From Streptomyces cylindrosporus (lineage in GTDB: Bacteria; Actinomycetota; Actinomycetes; Streptomycetales; Streptomycetaceae), in the NCBI RefSeq assembly GCF_022698165.1, contig NZ_JALDAY010000006.1, forward strand, positions 124,001-188,000: a DNA stretch of 64,000 nucleotides, read 5' to 3'. The notes under the pieces were generated by a model that did no database searches, was not told the DNA's origin, and was given only the letters and a program-made list of their open reading frames with translations. This document shows, in pieces, positions 8,671 through 17,209 of the stretch (position 1 is the first letter of the stretch; each line of letters opens with the position of its first letter). Position numbers and translations under genes: made by a program.

Positions 8671-9903
8671 ATGGAGTTCACCTACGACGCCCGCACCCAG
8701 GAGCTCTGCGAGAACCTGACCGACTTCCTGCGCACACACATGGAGCCGGCGGAACCGGTCTTCTACGAACAACTGGGACAGCTGCCCAACCGCTGGGCCT
8801 GGAGCGAGGTCCCCGTCATGGCCGAGCTCCGCGCGGAGGCCCGCAGGCGCGGCCTGTGGAACCTCTTCCTGCCCGGCGAGCACGGAGCCGGGCTCACCAA
8901 CCTCCAGTACGCGCCGCTCGCCGAGATCACCGGCCGCAGCGGACACCTCGCCCCCGCCATCATCAACTGCGGCGCGCCGGACACCGGCAACATGGAGGTG
9001 CTGTCGATGTTCGGCACCGACAAGCAGAAGAAGGAGTGGCTGGAGCCACTCCTGAACGCCGAGATCCGGTCGGCGTTCGCGATGACCGAGCCGGAGGTCG
9101 CCTCCTCCGACGCCACCAACATCACCACCAGGATCGAACGCGACGGCGACGAGTACGTCGTCAACGGCCGCAAGTGGTACATCAGCGGCGCGATGAACCC
9201 CAACGCGAAGATCCTCATCGTCATGGGCAAGACCGACCCGACGGCGGAACGCCACCGGCAGCAGAGCATGATCCTGGTGCCTCGGGACACCCCGGGCGTC
9301 GACATCAAGCGCGGAATGCAGGTGTTCGGGTACGAGGACAACGACCACGGCGGCCACGCGGAGATCGTGTTCGACGACGTCCGGGTCCCCGCCGAGAACC
9401 TGATCGGCGACGAGGGCGACGGCTTCGCGATCTCGCAGGCCCGGCTGGGCCCCGGGCGCATCCACCACTGCATGCGGGCCGTCGGCTCCGCCGAACGCGC
9501 CATCGCGTTGATGTGCGAACGCGCGGACCAGCGCGTGGCCTTCGGCAAGCCCCTCTCGGAACAGGGCACGGTCCGCGAATGGATCGCCCAGGCCCGGGTG
9601 AAGGTCGAGCAACTGCGACTCCTCACCCTCAAGACCGCCTGGCTGATGGACACCGTCGGCAACAAGGGCGCCCACACCGAGATCCAGGCGATCAAGATCG
9701 CGGCACCGCAGGTCGTCGGCTGGATCTACGACAAGGCGATCCAGCTGCACGGCGCCGGAGGGCTGTCGCAGGACTTCCCGCTCGCCCAGTCGGCTGCGCT
9801 CATCCGCACGCTCCGCATCGCCGACGGCCCCGACGAGGTCCACATCAACTCGCTGGCCAAGCGCGAACTGCGCCGGCAGGCCGCCGCCCGAAACGCCCGG
9901 TGA
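8671..9903 (+). CDS. Acyl-CoA dehydrogenase, ACAD10/11 or LvaC type
   Basis: A 410-residue full ACAD. FAFAM-like substrate/FAD segment appears as SAFAMTEPEVASSDATN, followed by NGRKWYISGA, and the C-terminus has LHGAGGLSQDFPLA and RTLRIADGPDEVH, typical of the ACAD10/11 branch. It holds FAD and removes hydrogens, or a phosphate group in the 4-hydroxyacyl branch, from an acyl-CoA. The start ATG follows GAGGGGG by 8 bases. MaoC and SDR genes follow directly, giving the next two steps of beta-oxidation. Confidence 0.9.
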   Translation: MEFTYDARTQELCENLTDFLRTHMEPAEPVFYEQLGQLPNRWAWSEVPVMAELRAEARRRGLWNLFLPGEHGAGLTNLQYAPLAEITGRSGHLAPAIINCGAPDTGNMEVLSMFGTDKQKKEWLEPLLNAEIRSAFAMTEPEVASSDATNITTRIERDGDEYVVNGRKWYISGAMNPNAKILIVMGKTDPTAERHRQQSMILVPRDTPGVDIKRGMQVFGYEDNDHGGHAEIVFDDVRVPAENLIGDEGDGFAISQARLGPGRIHHCMRAVGSAERAIALMCERADQRVAFGKPLSEQGTVREWIAQARVKVEQLRLLTLKTAWLMDTVGNKGAHTEIQAIKIAAPQVVGWIYDKAIQLHGAGGLSQDFPLAQSAALIRTLRIADGPDEVHINSLAKRELRRQAAARNAR

Positions 9904-9912
9904 GGGAGAGCC

Positions 9913-10431
9913 ATGAAGATCTACCGGAACCTCGCCGAGTGGGAGACGGCCCTCGGCACGCACATCGGCCACTCCGACTGGTACACCGTCACCCAGGACG
10001 AAGTGAACCTGTTCGCCGAGGCCACCGGCGACCACCAGTGGATCCACGTGGACCCGGTGCGCGCGAAGGACGGGCCGTTCGACGGGACCATCGTCCACGG
10101 ATACTTCACGCTGTCCCTGATCCCCGGGCTCGTGTGGCAGGTCTTCCGGGTGGACGGGATCGAGATGTCCATGAACTACGGCACCGACAAGGTGCGCTTC
10201 CCGGCGCCGCTGCCCGTGGGGGCGCGGATCCGCGCCGGTGTCGAACTGGTGGCCCTGGAGCCCCGGGCTGGCGGGGTCCAGGAGGTCCTCCGGGTCACCG
10301 TCGAACGCGAGGGCGGTGACAAGCCCGTCTGCGTCGCCGACACGGTCAGTCTTCTGTTCCCGGCGACGCCTGCGGTCCCGGCAACGCCCGTGGCCCCGGC
10401 CGGCACGAACGACGTCGGGAGCCGTCCATGA
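9913..10431 (+). CDS. MaoC-type (R)-enoyl-CoA hydratase
   Basis: A 172-residue hotdog-fold protein. The hydratase motif is seen as FAEATGDHQWIHVDPVRAK, with Asp and His as catalytic pair, followed by DGTIVHGYFTLSL. It adds water across an enoyl-CoA. The ATG follows GGGAGAG and lies 9 bases after the ACAD stop. Its last bases overlap the next SDR by ATGA, so the three genes are translated together. The last about 20 residues are a proline- and alanine-rich tail. Confidence 0.9.
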   Translation: MKIYRNLAEWETALGTHIGHSDWYTVTQDEVNLFAEATGDHQWIHVDPVRAKDGPFDGTIVHGYFTLSLIPGLVWQVFRVDGIEMSMNYGTDKVRFPAPLPVGARIRAGVELVALEPRAGGVQEVLRVTVEREGGDKPVCVADTVSLLFPATPAVPATPVAPAGTNDVGSRP

Positions 10432-11177
10432 GCGCGGCCCTCGTCGGCCGGACCGCCATCGTCACCGGCGGAAGCCGAGGCATCGGACTCGCCGTCGCGG
10501 AACGCCTGGTCGCCGAAGGCGCCCGGGTGGTCGTGACCGGGAGGAAGCCGGAGGTCCTCGATGACGCGGTGCGCGCGCTGGGCGGTGCCGAGCACGCGCT
10601 GGCCGTACCCGGCAAGGTCGACGACCCCGACCACCAGGCCGAGACCGTCAGCAGGGCGCTGGAGGAGTTCGGCTCGGTCGACCTGCTCGTCAACAACGCC
10701 GGTATCAGCCCCGCCATGGCCCCGCTCGTCGACCTCGACCTCGGCGCGGTCCGCAAGACGCTGGAGGTCAACGCGGTCTCCGCCCTGGCGTGGACCATGC
10801 GGGCCCATCGCGCCTGGATGGGCGAGCACGGCGGATCCGTCGTCAACATCACCTCGCTGGCCTCCCGGCGAGCGGCCGCGGGCATCGGGTTCTACGGCGC
10901 CAGCAAGGCCACACTGACCTATCTGACGGAGCAGCTCGCCGTCGAGCTCGGTCCCCGGGTCAGGGTCAACGCCGTGGCGCCGGCCGTGGTGAAGACACGC
11001 TTCGCGAGCGCCCTCTACGAGGGCCGTGAGGACGAGGTGGCGGCGCCCTATCCGCTCAAGCGGCTGGGGAACCCGGGCGATGTCGCGGGCGCGGTGGCCT
11101 TCCTGCTGTCCGACGAGGCCAGTTGGATCACCGGCCAGGAACTGCTGGTGGACGGCGGGATCTCGCTCGTCCGCTGA
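10428..11177 (+). CDS. Short-chain dehydrogenase, probable 3-hydroxyacyl-CoA dehydrogenase
   Basis: A 249-residue classical SDR with TGGSRGIG, NNAG, ITSLASR with the catalytic serine, YGASK as the YxxxK pair and the C-terminal DGG segment LVDGGISLV. It overlaps the MaoC gene by 4 bp, so a 3-hydroxyacyl-CoA is its likely substrate. A strong hairpin at 11211-11240 ends the unit. Confidence 0.88.
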   Translation: MSAALVGRTAIVTGGSRGIGLAVAERLVAEGARVVVTGRKPEVLDDAVRALGGAEHALAVPGKVDDPDHQAETVSRALEEFGSVDLLVNNAGISPAMAPLVDLDLGAVRKTLEVNAVSALAWTMRAHRAWMGEHGGSVVNITSLASRRAAAGIGFYGASKATLTYLTEQLAVELGPRVRVNAVAPAVVKTRFASALYEGREDEVAAPYPLKRLGNPGDVAGAVAFLLSDEASWITGQELLVDGGISLVR

Positions 11178-11210
11178 GCGCCCCGCCGGAAGTGCCCCGC
11201 CGTGACCGAA

Positions 11211-11240
11211 GAGGGCCGGAGCCTGACGGCTCCGGCCCTC
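11211..11240. terminator. Bidirectional terminator hairpin
   Basis: A 13-bp perfect stem (11211-11223 with 11228-11240) closes a 4-base loop TGAC. It sits between convergent genes, the SDR on plus and the alcohol dehydrogenase on minus, and can end transcription from both sides. The stem is very GC-rich and is followed by CTGTTGT on the plus strand. Confidence 0.85.
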
Positions 11241-11267
11241 CTGTTGTCCGTTCTGCCCCCGACGGGA

Positions 11268-12215
11268 TCAGTCCCCGAACCGCGCCACCAGGCGCGCGTC
11301 CAGTCCGCCCTTCGACAGGCGGGCCAGCCCGGCGGCGATCTCCTCGAAGGCGATCGTCTCGGTGACCGGGCTCAGGTCGCCGGTGGCCATCAGGTCGTAG
11401 ACACCCCGCTGCGCCTCCTTGGAGGCGCCCAGCGCGCCGGCCAGCGTGACCTGCTTCATGATCAGCGACTTCGTGCTGATCGTGGTCTCCAGGGCCGCCA
11501 TCCCCGGCAGGACCACCCGCCCGCCGCGCCGGACCGCGTCCACGGCGGCGGCGGTCGTGGTGCCGGCGCCCGCGAAGTCCACGATCACGGCCAGCTCTTC
11601 GTCGGCGAGTTCCCGGATGTCGCCGACGATCCGCCGGGCGCCCATCTCCATCGCCAGCGGCCAGAGGCTCTGGTTGCGGGTGGCGACGTAGACCTCGTAG
11701 CCCTTGAGGACCGCGATCCGGGTGGCGATCTGCCCGAGGCCGCCGAAGCCGATGATGCCCACCTTGTCACCGGGCCGGGCCTCGCCCACGCCCACCAGGG
11801 CGTGGTAGGAGCAGGCGCCGGCGTCCGCGCCCACGGCCGCGTGTTCCCAGGAGACGCCCTCGGGTATGCGGATCAGGTCCTCGGCGCGGGCGAGCATCCG
11901 GGGCGCGTAGCCGCCGTCCCGCTCGTGGCCGGGCATGGACGCGAAGGTGAGGAAGACGCTGACCCGGTCGCCCGTCTTCCATTCGGTGACGCCCTCGCCC
12001 ACCTCGCCGACGACACCGGCGATCTCGTGGCCGAGGGTGATCGGGTTCTTGCTCCCGTGCCGGGGCCAGTTCTCGTCCTCCAGCATGCCGACGTCGGAGT
12101 GACACAGACCGACGGCCTTGACGTCGATGACGACCTCGCCGGGGACGGCGACGGGTTCCGCCACCTCGTTCAGGACGAGGGGCTCGTGGACCGCGGTGAA
12201 CTGCCATGCCTTCAT
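11268..12215 (-). CDS. Zinc-type alcohol dehydrogenase (MDR family), lacking the structural-zinc loop
   Basis: A 315-residue medium-chain dehydrogenase. Catalytic-zinc residues are in GLCHSDVG and LGHEIAG; the NAD(P) motif is GFGGLGQIA. The four-cysteine structural zinc lobe is missing; instead the segment reads FLTFASMPGHERDGGYAPRM, which also makes the protein about 25 residues short of the usual 340. The start ATG has AAGGAG 9 bases upstream. It is the last gene of the long minus-strand unit. It likely interconverts an alcohol and an aldehyde; substrate unknown. Confidence 0.82.
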   Translation of the reverse strand: MKAWQFTAVHEPLVLNEVAEPVAVPGEVVIDVKAVGLCHSDVGMLEDENWPRHGSKNPITLGHEIAGVVGEVGEGVTEWKTGDRVSVFLTFASMPGHERDGGYAPRMLARAEDLIRIPEGVSWEHAAVGADAGACSYHALVGVGEARPGDKVGIIGFGGLGQIATRIAVLKGYEVYVATRNQSLWPLAMEMGARRIVGDIRELADEELAVIVDFAGAGTTTAAAVDAVRRGGRVVLPGMAALETTISTKSLIMKQVTLAGALGASKEAQRGVYDLMATGDLSPVTETIAFEEIAAGLARLSKGGLDARLVARFGD

Positions 12216-12270
12216 ATGCGCAGCGCTCCTTGTGCGAGTGCGGACGATGACGAATGAGTACGGGCCCCTG

Positions 12271-14466
12271 TCAGCGCGGCAGCCCCATGCCCCGGGCGAC
12301 GAGGTTGCGCTGGATGTCGCCGGTGCCGCCGGCGATCACGCCCATGATCGACGAGCGCAGACCTTCCTCGAAGTGCCCGGCGCCGACCGCGCCCTCGGCC
12401 CCGTGGTGGCAGAAGGCGTCGGGGCCGAGCAAGGCGACGGCGGTGGCGTTCAGGTCCTCGGCGAGCTCGGTCGCCGTGATCTTGGCCATCGGCGCCTCCT
12501 TGCGCGCGCCGTCACCGGAGGCCATCGCCTCGACCGCGGCGTTGACCAACGCGCGCGCCGCCTGCAGCCGGACGGCCAGCCGGCCGATCTCCGCCCGCAG
12601 GTCGGCCCTGCGCGCCGGCACCACCAGCTCCGGACGGTCGGTCACCAGCCGCACCAGCCGGTCGAAGGACCGGTGTGCCTTCATCACGCTGGCCCCGATC
12701 AGCACCCGTTCGCCGGCGAGCGCGGCGCCCAGCGCGGCCCACCCCTGGTTCTCCTCGCCGATGAGCCGGTCCTCGGGGACGAGGACGTCGTCCCAGAAGG
12801 TCGTCGCCGACACGTCGCCGCCGAGGGACCGGTGTCGCTGGACCGTGATGCCCGGGGAGTCCAGGTCGACCAGGAACAGGCTGATCCCGGCGTGCGGCGG
12901 GGTGGCGTGCGGGTCGGTCCGGGCGGCGAGCACGATCAGCCGGGAGTCGGGCACGCAGGTGCCCCACAGCTTCTGGCCGTTGATCCGCCAGCCGCCCGGC
13001 ACCCGTTCGGCGCGGGTCCGCAGCGAGGCGAGGTCGGATCCGGCTCCGGGCTCGGAGTAGCCGAGGGCGACGGACAGGTCGCCGCGGCGTATCTCGTCCA
13101 GGAGCAGGTCCCGCAGTTCCGGCGGGCCGGTCCTGATCAGCATCGGCGCGATGGAGTTGACGCCCATCCAGATGTTGCCGACCGGGGGGTCGCTGTAGGC
13201 GATCGCCTCGGAGAAGGCGGCCGCCTCCGCCGTACCGAAACCGCCGCCGCCCAGCTCCCGCGGCCAGCCGACGCCGATCCAGTCGCGGTCGCGCAGGACG
13301 GCCCGTGCCGCGTCGTCCCACGAGCTCAGGTTCGCGGGAGGCCCGTCCGCCCAGGGGGCGAACGCCTCCAGGACCTCCCGGCGTATCCGCTCCGCCTCGA
13401 GGCCGAGCTCGAAGTCGGGCAGCCGCGCGCCCTCGTCGAGCATCCGGTCGCCCACGCTCGTCGTACCGGCGGCGGCCGACAGTACGGCCAGGTCGGCGTG
13501 GGCGCGGCGGAACAGCCAGGGCGCCTCGTGCTCTTCGAAGTAGCCCACCGCCGCCAGCGTGTGGTGGCCAGCGAACTGGAGTTCGACCAGGGTTCCGGTG
13601 ACGAACTCCAGGTGGATCTCCGCCGCCGTCCGCCACTGCGGATCGCCCCTGCCGAGCAGGACCATGGCGTGGTCCAGGAGCCGCCCGGCCGCGGTGAGGG
13701 CGGTCTCGACGTCGACGAGCCGGTGGGACACCGCCTGGAAGGAGCCGATCGGCTTCCCGAACTGCTCGCGCTGACAGGCGTGTTCGACCGCCAGCTCATG
13801 GGTGCGCCGCACCGCGGCGGCGGCGCGGGCGGCCAGGCCGGTGCGGCGCAGCAGGAGCAGGTCGGGGTGGTCCTCCAGCTTGGCGGTCCACTCCGGCGGC
13901 CCGGACAGACGGGCCTCGGACCAGGCCGGAACGGCAAGCCCGGGCAGCGGGGTCACGGTGGCCCCGTCCAGCGCGTGCCAGGTCAGCAGGCCCGCCTCCT
14001 GGTCGATGGCGAGGACGTGCGTGGCGACGGCGCCGGCTTCGAGGTGTCGTACGACGATGTCGCCGCCGTCCCGGTCCCGTGCCGTGTGGGCCAGGACCGG
14101 GCGGAGCGAACCCTCGGCGATCGCGCGGACGGCCGAGCCGTGGCCGCGGTCCTCCAGGACGCCCGCGGCCAGCGCGGCGTCGACGACGGGCAGCGGGCAG
14201 GCGACGCGGCCGAGTTCTTCCTGCATGGCGATCGCCGCCGGCGTGAGTTCCGGGCCGGCGAGGTCCGTCCAGCCCTGCCGCGCGGCCACCGCCCACACTC
14301 CGGTGAGATCGCCGTTCTCGGCGGTGGTGGCCGCCGGCCAGTGGCGGGAGCATTCGCCGCGCACGGACTCCCGCAGGGCGTCCAGGTCGTCGGCGTCCAT
14401 GCCGCCCCAGGAAGCGGCGCCGGACGTGCTCCCCGGTGCCTTGCCGTCGGGTCGTTGTCGGTTCAC
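12271..14466 (-). CDS. Double-length acyl-CoA dehydrogenase (two fused ACAD halves, FadE34-like)
   Basis: About 731 residues, nearly twice the usual ACAD. The N-terminal half is a degenerate ACAD that ends in the helical domain with EQFGKPIGSFQAVSHRL. The second half is a complete ACAD with LGYSEPGAGSDLASL, NGQKLWGT and the C-terminal IMGVIAGGTGDIQRN. Fusions like this, or two-subunit equivalents, are known for short side chains on bulky CoA esters, such as steroid side chains in mycobacteria. Here a phenylpropanoid or terpenoid acid is possible. GTG at 14466 is preferred for its GGAGG; GTG at 14511, overlapping the upstream SDR stop as GTGA, is the alternative. Confidence 0.87.
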   Translation of the reverse strand: MNRQRPDGKAPGSTSGAASWGGMDADDLDALRESVRGECSRHWPAATTAENGDLTGVWAVAARQGWTDLAGPELTPAAIAMQEELGRVACPLPVVDAALAAGVLEDRGHGSAVRAIAEGSLRPVLAHTARDRDGGDIVVRHLEAGAVATHVLAIDQEAGLLTWHALDGATVTPLPGLAVPAWSEARLSGPPEWTAKLEDHPDLLLLRRTGLAARAAAAVRRTHELAVEHACQREQFGKPIGSFQAVSHRLVDVETALTAAGRLLDHAMVLLGRGDPQWRTAAEIHLEFVTGTLVELQFAGHHTLAAVGYFEEHEAPWLFRRAHADLAVLSAAAGTTSVGDRMLDEGARLPDFELGLEAERIRREVLEAFAPWADGPPANLSSWDDAARAVLRDRDWIGVGWPRELGGGGFGTAEAAAFSEAIAYSDPPVGNIWMGVNSIAPMLIRTGPPELRDLLLDEIRRGDLSVALGYSEPGAGSDLASLRTRAERVPGGWRINGQKLWGTCVPDSRLIVLAARTDPHATPPHAGISLFLVDLDSPGITVQRHRSLGGDVSATTFWDDVLVPEDRLIGEENQGWAALGAALAGERVLIGASVMKAHRSFDRLVRLVTDRPELVVPARRADLRAEIGRLAVRLQAARALVNAAVEAMASGDGARKEAPMAKITATELAEDLNATAVALLGPDAFCHHGAEGAVGAGHFEEGLRSSIMGVIAGGTGDIQRNLVARGMGLPR

Positions 14467-14507
14467 GGTTCCTCCGCGCAGTTCGTGTTCTCGCGCGCCG
14501 GTGCTGG

Positions 14508-15278
14508 TCACAGCGCGGTCATGCCGCCGTCGATGAGGAGGTCCACGCCCGTCAGATAGCCCGCCTCGTCGGAGGCGGCGAACACGGCCAGCGACGCCAC
14601 GTCCTCGGGGGTGCCCATCCGGTTCGCGATCAGCGAGCGGTCGATCAGCTGCTGCTCCGCCCCGGGGTTCTTGGACAGGTAGTTCCGGTCGACGACGGGA
14701 GTCTTGATGGCGCCGGGGCTGATCGTGACGGCGCGGATCCCGTAGGGGGCGCCGTCGGACGCGACCTGGCGGGAGAAGGCCAGCACCCCGCCCTTGGCCG
14801 CGCAGTGGGCGGCGAACCCCTGCCCCGGTGTGGCGAGGTACGCCGACGTCGACGCGGTGCTGATGACGACCCCGCCGCGCTCGGCGAGGTGCGGCCAGGC
14901 GAACTTGGTCACGTAGAAGACGAGATCGAGTTCGTTGCGCATGGCGTACCGCCAGTCCTCCACCGTCATGTCCGGCAGGGGCGCGAAGCGGGGCGCGGAG
15001 GCGTTGTTGAAGACGACGTCGATGCGTCCGTGGACGGCGGCCGACTCCTCCACCCAGGCGCGCGCGGCGTCCGGGTCGCCGAGGTCCACCGGCGCCATGC
15101 CGGTCATCTTGGCGCCGGCCTCCGCGACCAGCTCGACCGTCTCGCGGTTGCCCTCCTCGGAGAGGTCGCAGCCGATGACCAGCGCGCCCTCCTGGGCGAA
15201 CCGGACGGCGGCGGCCCGGCCCATGCCGCTGGCGGTTCCGGTGATGAGGGCGACCTTTCCCTCAAGGCGTCCGGTCAT
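14508..15278 (-). CDS. SDR with histidine at the catalytic tyrosine position
   Basis: A 256-residue short-chain dehydrogenase with TGTASGMG, FNNAS in place of NNAG, the segment STASTSAY and then AAHCAAKGG. The YxxxK pair therefore reads HxxxK; a CAC codon stands where TAC would be usual. Some SDRs are recalled to carry His here, so the enzyme may be active with altered acid-base chemistry. It overlaps the alpha/beta hydrolase gene by 4 bp and precedes the double ACAD. Substrate unknown. Confidence 0.85.
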   Translation of the reverse strand: MTGRLEGKVALITGTASGMGRAAAVRFAQEGALVIGCDLSEEGNRETVELVAEAGAKMTGMAPVDLGDPDAARAWVEESAAVHGRIDVVFNNASAPRFAPLPDMTVEDWRYAMRNELDLVFYVTKFAWPHLAERGGVVISTASTSAYLATPGQGFAAHCAAKGGVLAFSRQVASDGAPYGIRAVTISPGAIKTPVVDRNYLSKNPGAEQQLIDRSLIANRMGTPEDVASLAVFAASDEAGYLTGVDLLIDGGMTAL

Positions 15279-16048
15279 CGGCCCGTCTCCTCAGTGGTGT
15301 CGTGTACGGCGGCCTGGAGGATCCCCGGGTCCTCGTGGAAGAGCAGGTGTCCCCGGCCGGGGAAGGTCCGCAGCGTGGCGTGCGGCAACGCCTTCTGCCA
15401 GGCGGCGGCCTGGGGCAGGGGGTTGACCGCGTCCTCCTCGCCCCACAGCAGCAGCGTCGGCGCGGTGATCCCGGCCAGGACGTCCGCCAGTGCGTGGTCG
15501 CCGTCGCCGGGCACGTACCGGGTGCGGGACTCGTGCTCGCGCACGCGAGCCGCCTGGAACTCGGGATCCGGACCGGTGGGGAACCGCCCTTCGAGGATCC
15601 GCGGGTCGGTGGTCAGCGCGGCGAGGCGCTCGGCGGGGCTCATCGGGGCCAGGTCGGCCGACGGGTGGCCCGGCACGTCCATGCCCCAGGGCGCCCCCAG
15701 CACCAGCCGGCTCACCCGCTCCGGGAACAGGGCCGCGAAGTGCGCCGCCCGCCAGCCGCCCATCGAGTGCCCGACCAGCACGGCCCGCTCGACGCCGAGC
15801 GCGTCGAGGACGTCACGGGTGTGCTCGGCAACTTCCCGGCGGCTGCTCACGGGAGGGTCGAGCTCGGTGGAACCGTATCCGGGCAGGAGCGGCACCACGA
15901 CCCGGAAGCGCTCGGCCAGGCCGCCCAGGAAGCCGAAGCCCTCGACGACGCCACCGCCGTGCAGGAAGACGAGCGGCTCACCGGTGCCTGCCTCGCGAAC
16001 CTCGGTGGGCCGGCCCTTCACGCCGAGGACGGCGACGACGAGGGTCAT
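15275..16048 (-). CDS. Alpha/beta hydrolase
   Basis: A 257-residue alpha/beta-fold hydrolase. The oxyanion-hole motif is FLHGGG, the nucleophile elbow is GHSMGG (Ser about 96), the acid is in WGEEDAVNPL and the catalytic His in GRGHLLFHEDP. Overlaps of 4 bp join it to the LLM gene upstream and the SDR gene downstream. It may cleave an ester, thioester or a C-C bond such as a meta-cleavage product; the sequence does not decide. Confidence 0.87.
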   Translation of the reverse strand: MTLVVAVLGVKGRPTEVREAGTGEPLVFLHGGGVVEGFGFLGGLAERFRVVVPLLPGYGSTELDPPVSSRREVAEHTRDVLDALGVERAVLVGHSMGGWRAAHFAALFPERVSRLVLGAPWGMDVPGHPSADLAPMSPAERLAALTTDPRILEGRFPTGPDPEFQAARVREHESRTRYVPGDGDHALADVLAGITAPTLLLWGEEDAVNPLPQAAAWQKALPHATLRTFPGRGHLLFHEDPGILQAAVHDTTEETGR

Positions 16049-17103
16049 TCGTCCACCGCCTCGCGCACCGCCGGGATGACGTGCTCGGCGAAGGCGTCGA
16101 GGGTGCGGTTGCCCTCCTCCGGCGTCATGTCACCGACCGGGGTCATGAGGACGAAGTAGTTGGCGTGTCCGAGCCGGGCCTGTTCGACGTAGTAGTCGCG
16201 TACCTGCTCGACCGTTCCGGCGACCGCCATCCCGGACTCCAGGGGGTCCCGCTCCAGGACGGCCTGGGCGACGGGGTTGTCCATCACGGGCAGTTCGGTC
16301 TGCAGGTGCGGAGGAACCGTGCCGCGGGCCCGCGTGATGGACTCGATGTAGTACGACCACGCCCGGTCGAGGATCTTCTTGGCCTCCGCCTCGGTCGGCG
16401 CGATGACGACCGTCTGGGTCTGGCCGATCAGCGGATCCTTGACGTGCGGGTTCTGGTGTCCGGGCTCTTCCCGGCTGGCCGCGCGCAGCTCGTCGTAGCG
16501 TGCCCGCATCGCGGCGGTGACCGGGCCCGTGGTCACGAAGTTGTGCCCGCCCCGCCCCGCGACCTCCACGTTGCCGGCCGTCCACAGCGGCGGGTAGGGG
16601 TGCTGGACTGGCTCGAAGGGGAGCTTCATCTCCATGAAGTCGTAGAAGTCCGAGTCCGCGCTGGAGATGATGCCCGTCTCCCAGGCCTCCAGCAGCATGG
16701 CCGAGATCTCCCGGGCGCGCGCCGACGCCTCCTCGGGGTCGTGCCCGAACTGGAGGTGCTCGAACTTGGTGATGCCCTTGCCGAGACCCAGTTCGAGCCG
16801 CCCGTGGGAGAGCACGTCCAGCATCGCCATGTCCTCGAAGACACGGACCGGGTGGTGCAGCGGAAGACAGACCACCGTGGGGATCAGTTTCAGCGTTGTC
16901 GTCTCGCGGGCCAGCGCGGCGAGGAAGACGGACGCGGAGGGGGAGGCCGAGAGCCGGTGACCGTGGTGCTCGGCGAGGTGGAATCCGTAGAAGCCGGCCG
17001 CCTCGGCCCGCTTGAGGTAGGCGATGCGGGATTCGTAGAGGGCCTCGACGCCCTGGTCACCGCTCATCTCGATGTGGTCGAAGATCCCGAACTGGATCGG
17101 CAC
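16045..17103 (-). CDS. Luciferase-like (LLM) flavin-dependent oxidoreductase
   Basis: A 352-residue TIM-barrel LLM protein. It shows FGIFDHIEMS at the start, FHLAEHHGH, the segment GRLELGLGKGI and the C-terminal domain of the bacterial luciferase family. It uses FMNH2 or F420 to oxygenate or reduce a substrate. The start is GTG at 17103 with AAGGAG 6 bases upstream. It follows the VAO-type gene after about 106 bases holding a hairpin. It likely acts on the same substrate series; Baeyer-Villiger or aldehyde chemistry is a guess. Confidence 0.85.
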   Translation of the reverse strand: MPIQFGIFDHIEMSGDQGVEALYESRIAYLKRAEAAGFYGFHLAEHHGHRLSASPSASVFLAALARETTTLKLIPTVVCLPLHHPVRVFEDMAMLDVLSHGRLELGLGKGITKFEHLQFGHDPEEASARAREISAMLLEAWETGIISSADSDFYDFMEMKLPFEPVQHPYPPLWTAGNVEVAGRGGHNFVTTGPVTAAMRARYDELRAASREEPGHQNPHVKDPLIGQTQTVVIAPTEAEAKKILDRAWSYYIESITRARGTVPPHLQTELPVMDNPVAQAVLERDPLESGMAVAGTVEQVRDYYVEQARLGHANYFVLMTPVGDMTPEEGNRTLDAFAEHVIPAVREAVDE

Positions 17104-17158
17104 GGGGTGCTCCTTTGTCAAAGCCACCTTCAGGGCGGTGGGAAGGGTGCGGAGGGAG

Positions 17159-17189
17159 GGCGGACACCGGTGTGCGGCCGGTGTCCGCC
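17159..17189 (-). terminator. Intercistronic hairpin
   Basis: A 12-bp stem (17159-17170 with 17178-17189) and 7-base loop lie between the VAO-type gene and the LLM gene, both on minus. There is no T-run. It may lower readthrough or protect RNA ends within the unit. Confidence 0.55.
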
Positions 17190-17209
17190 GTGGACTGCGG
17201 GCCGGGTAG

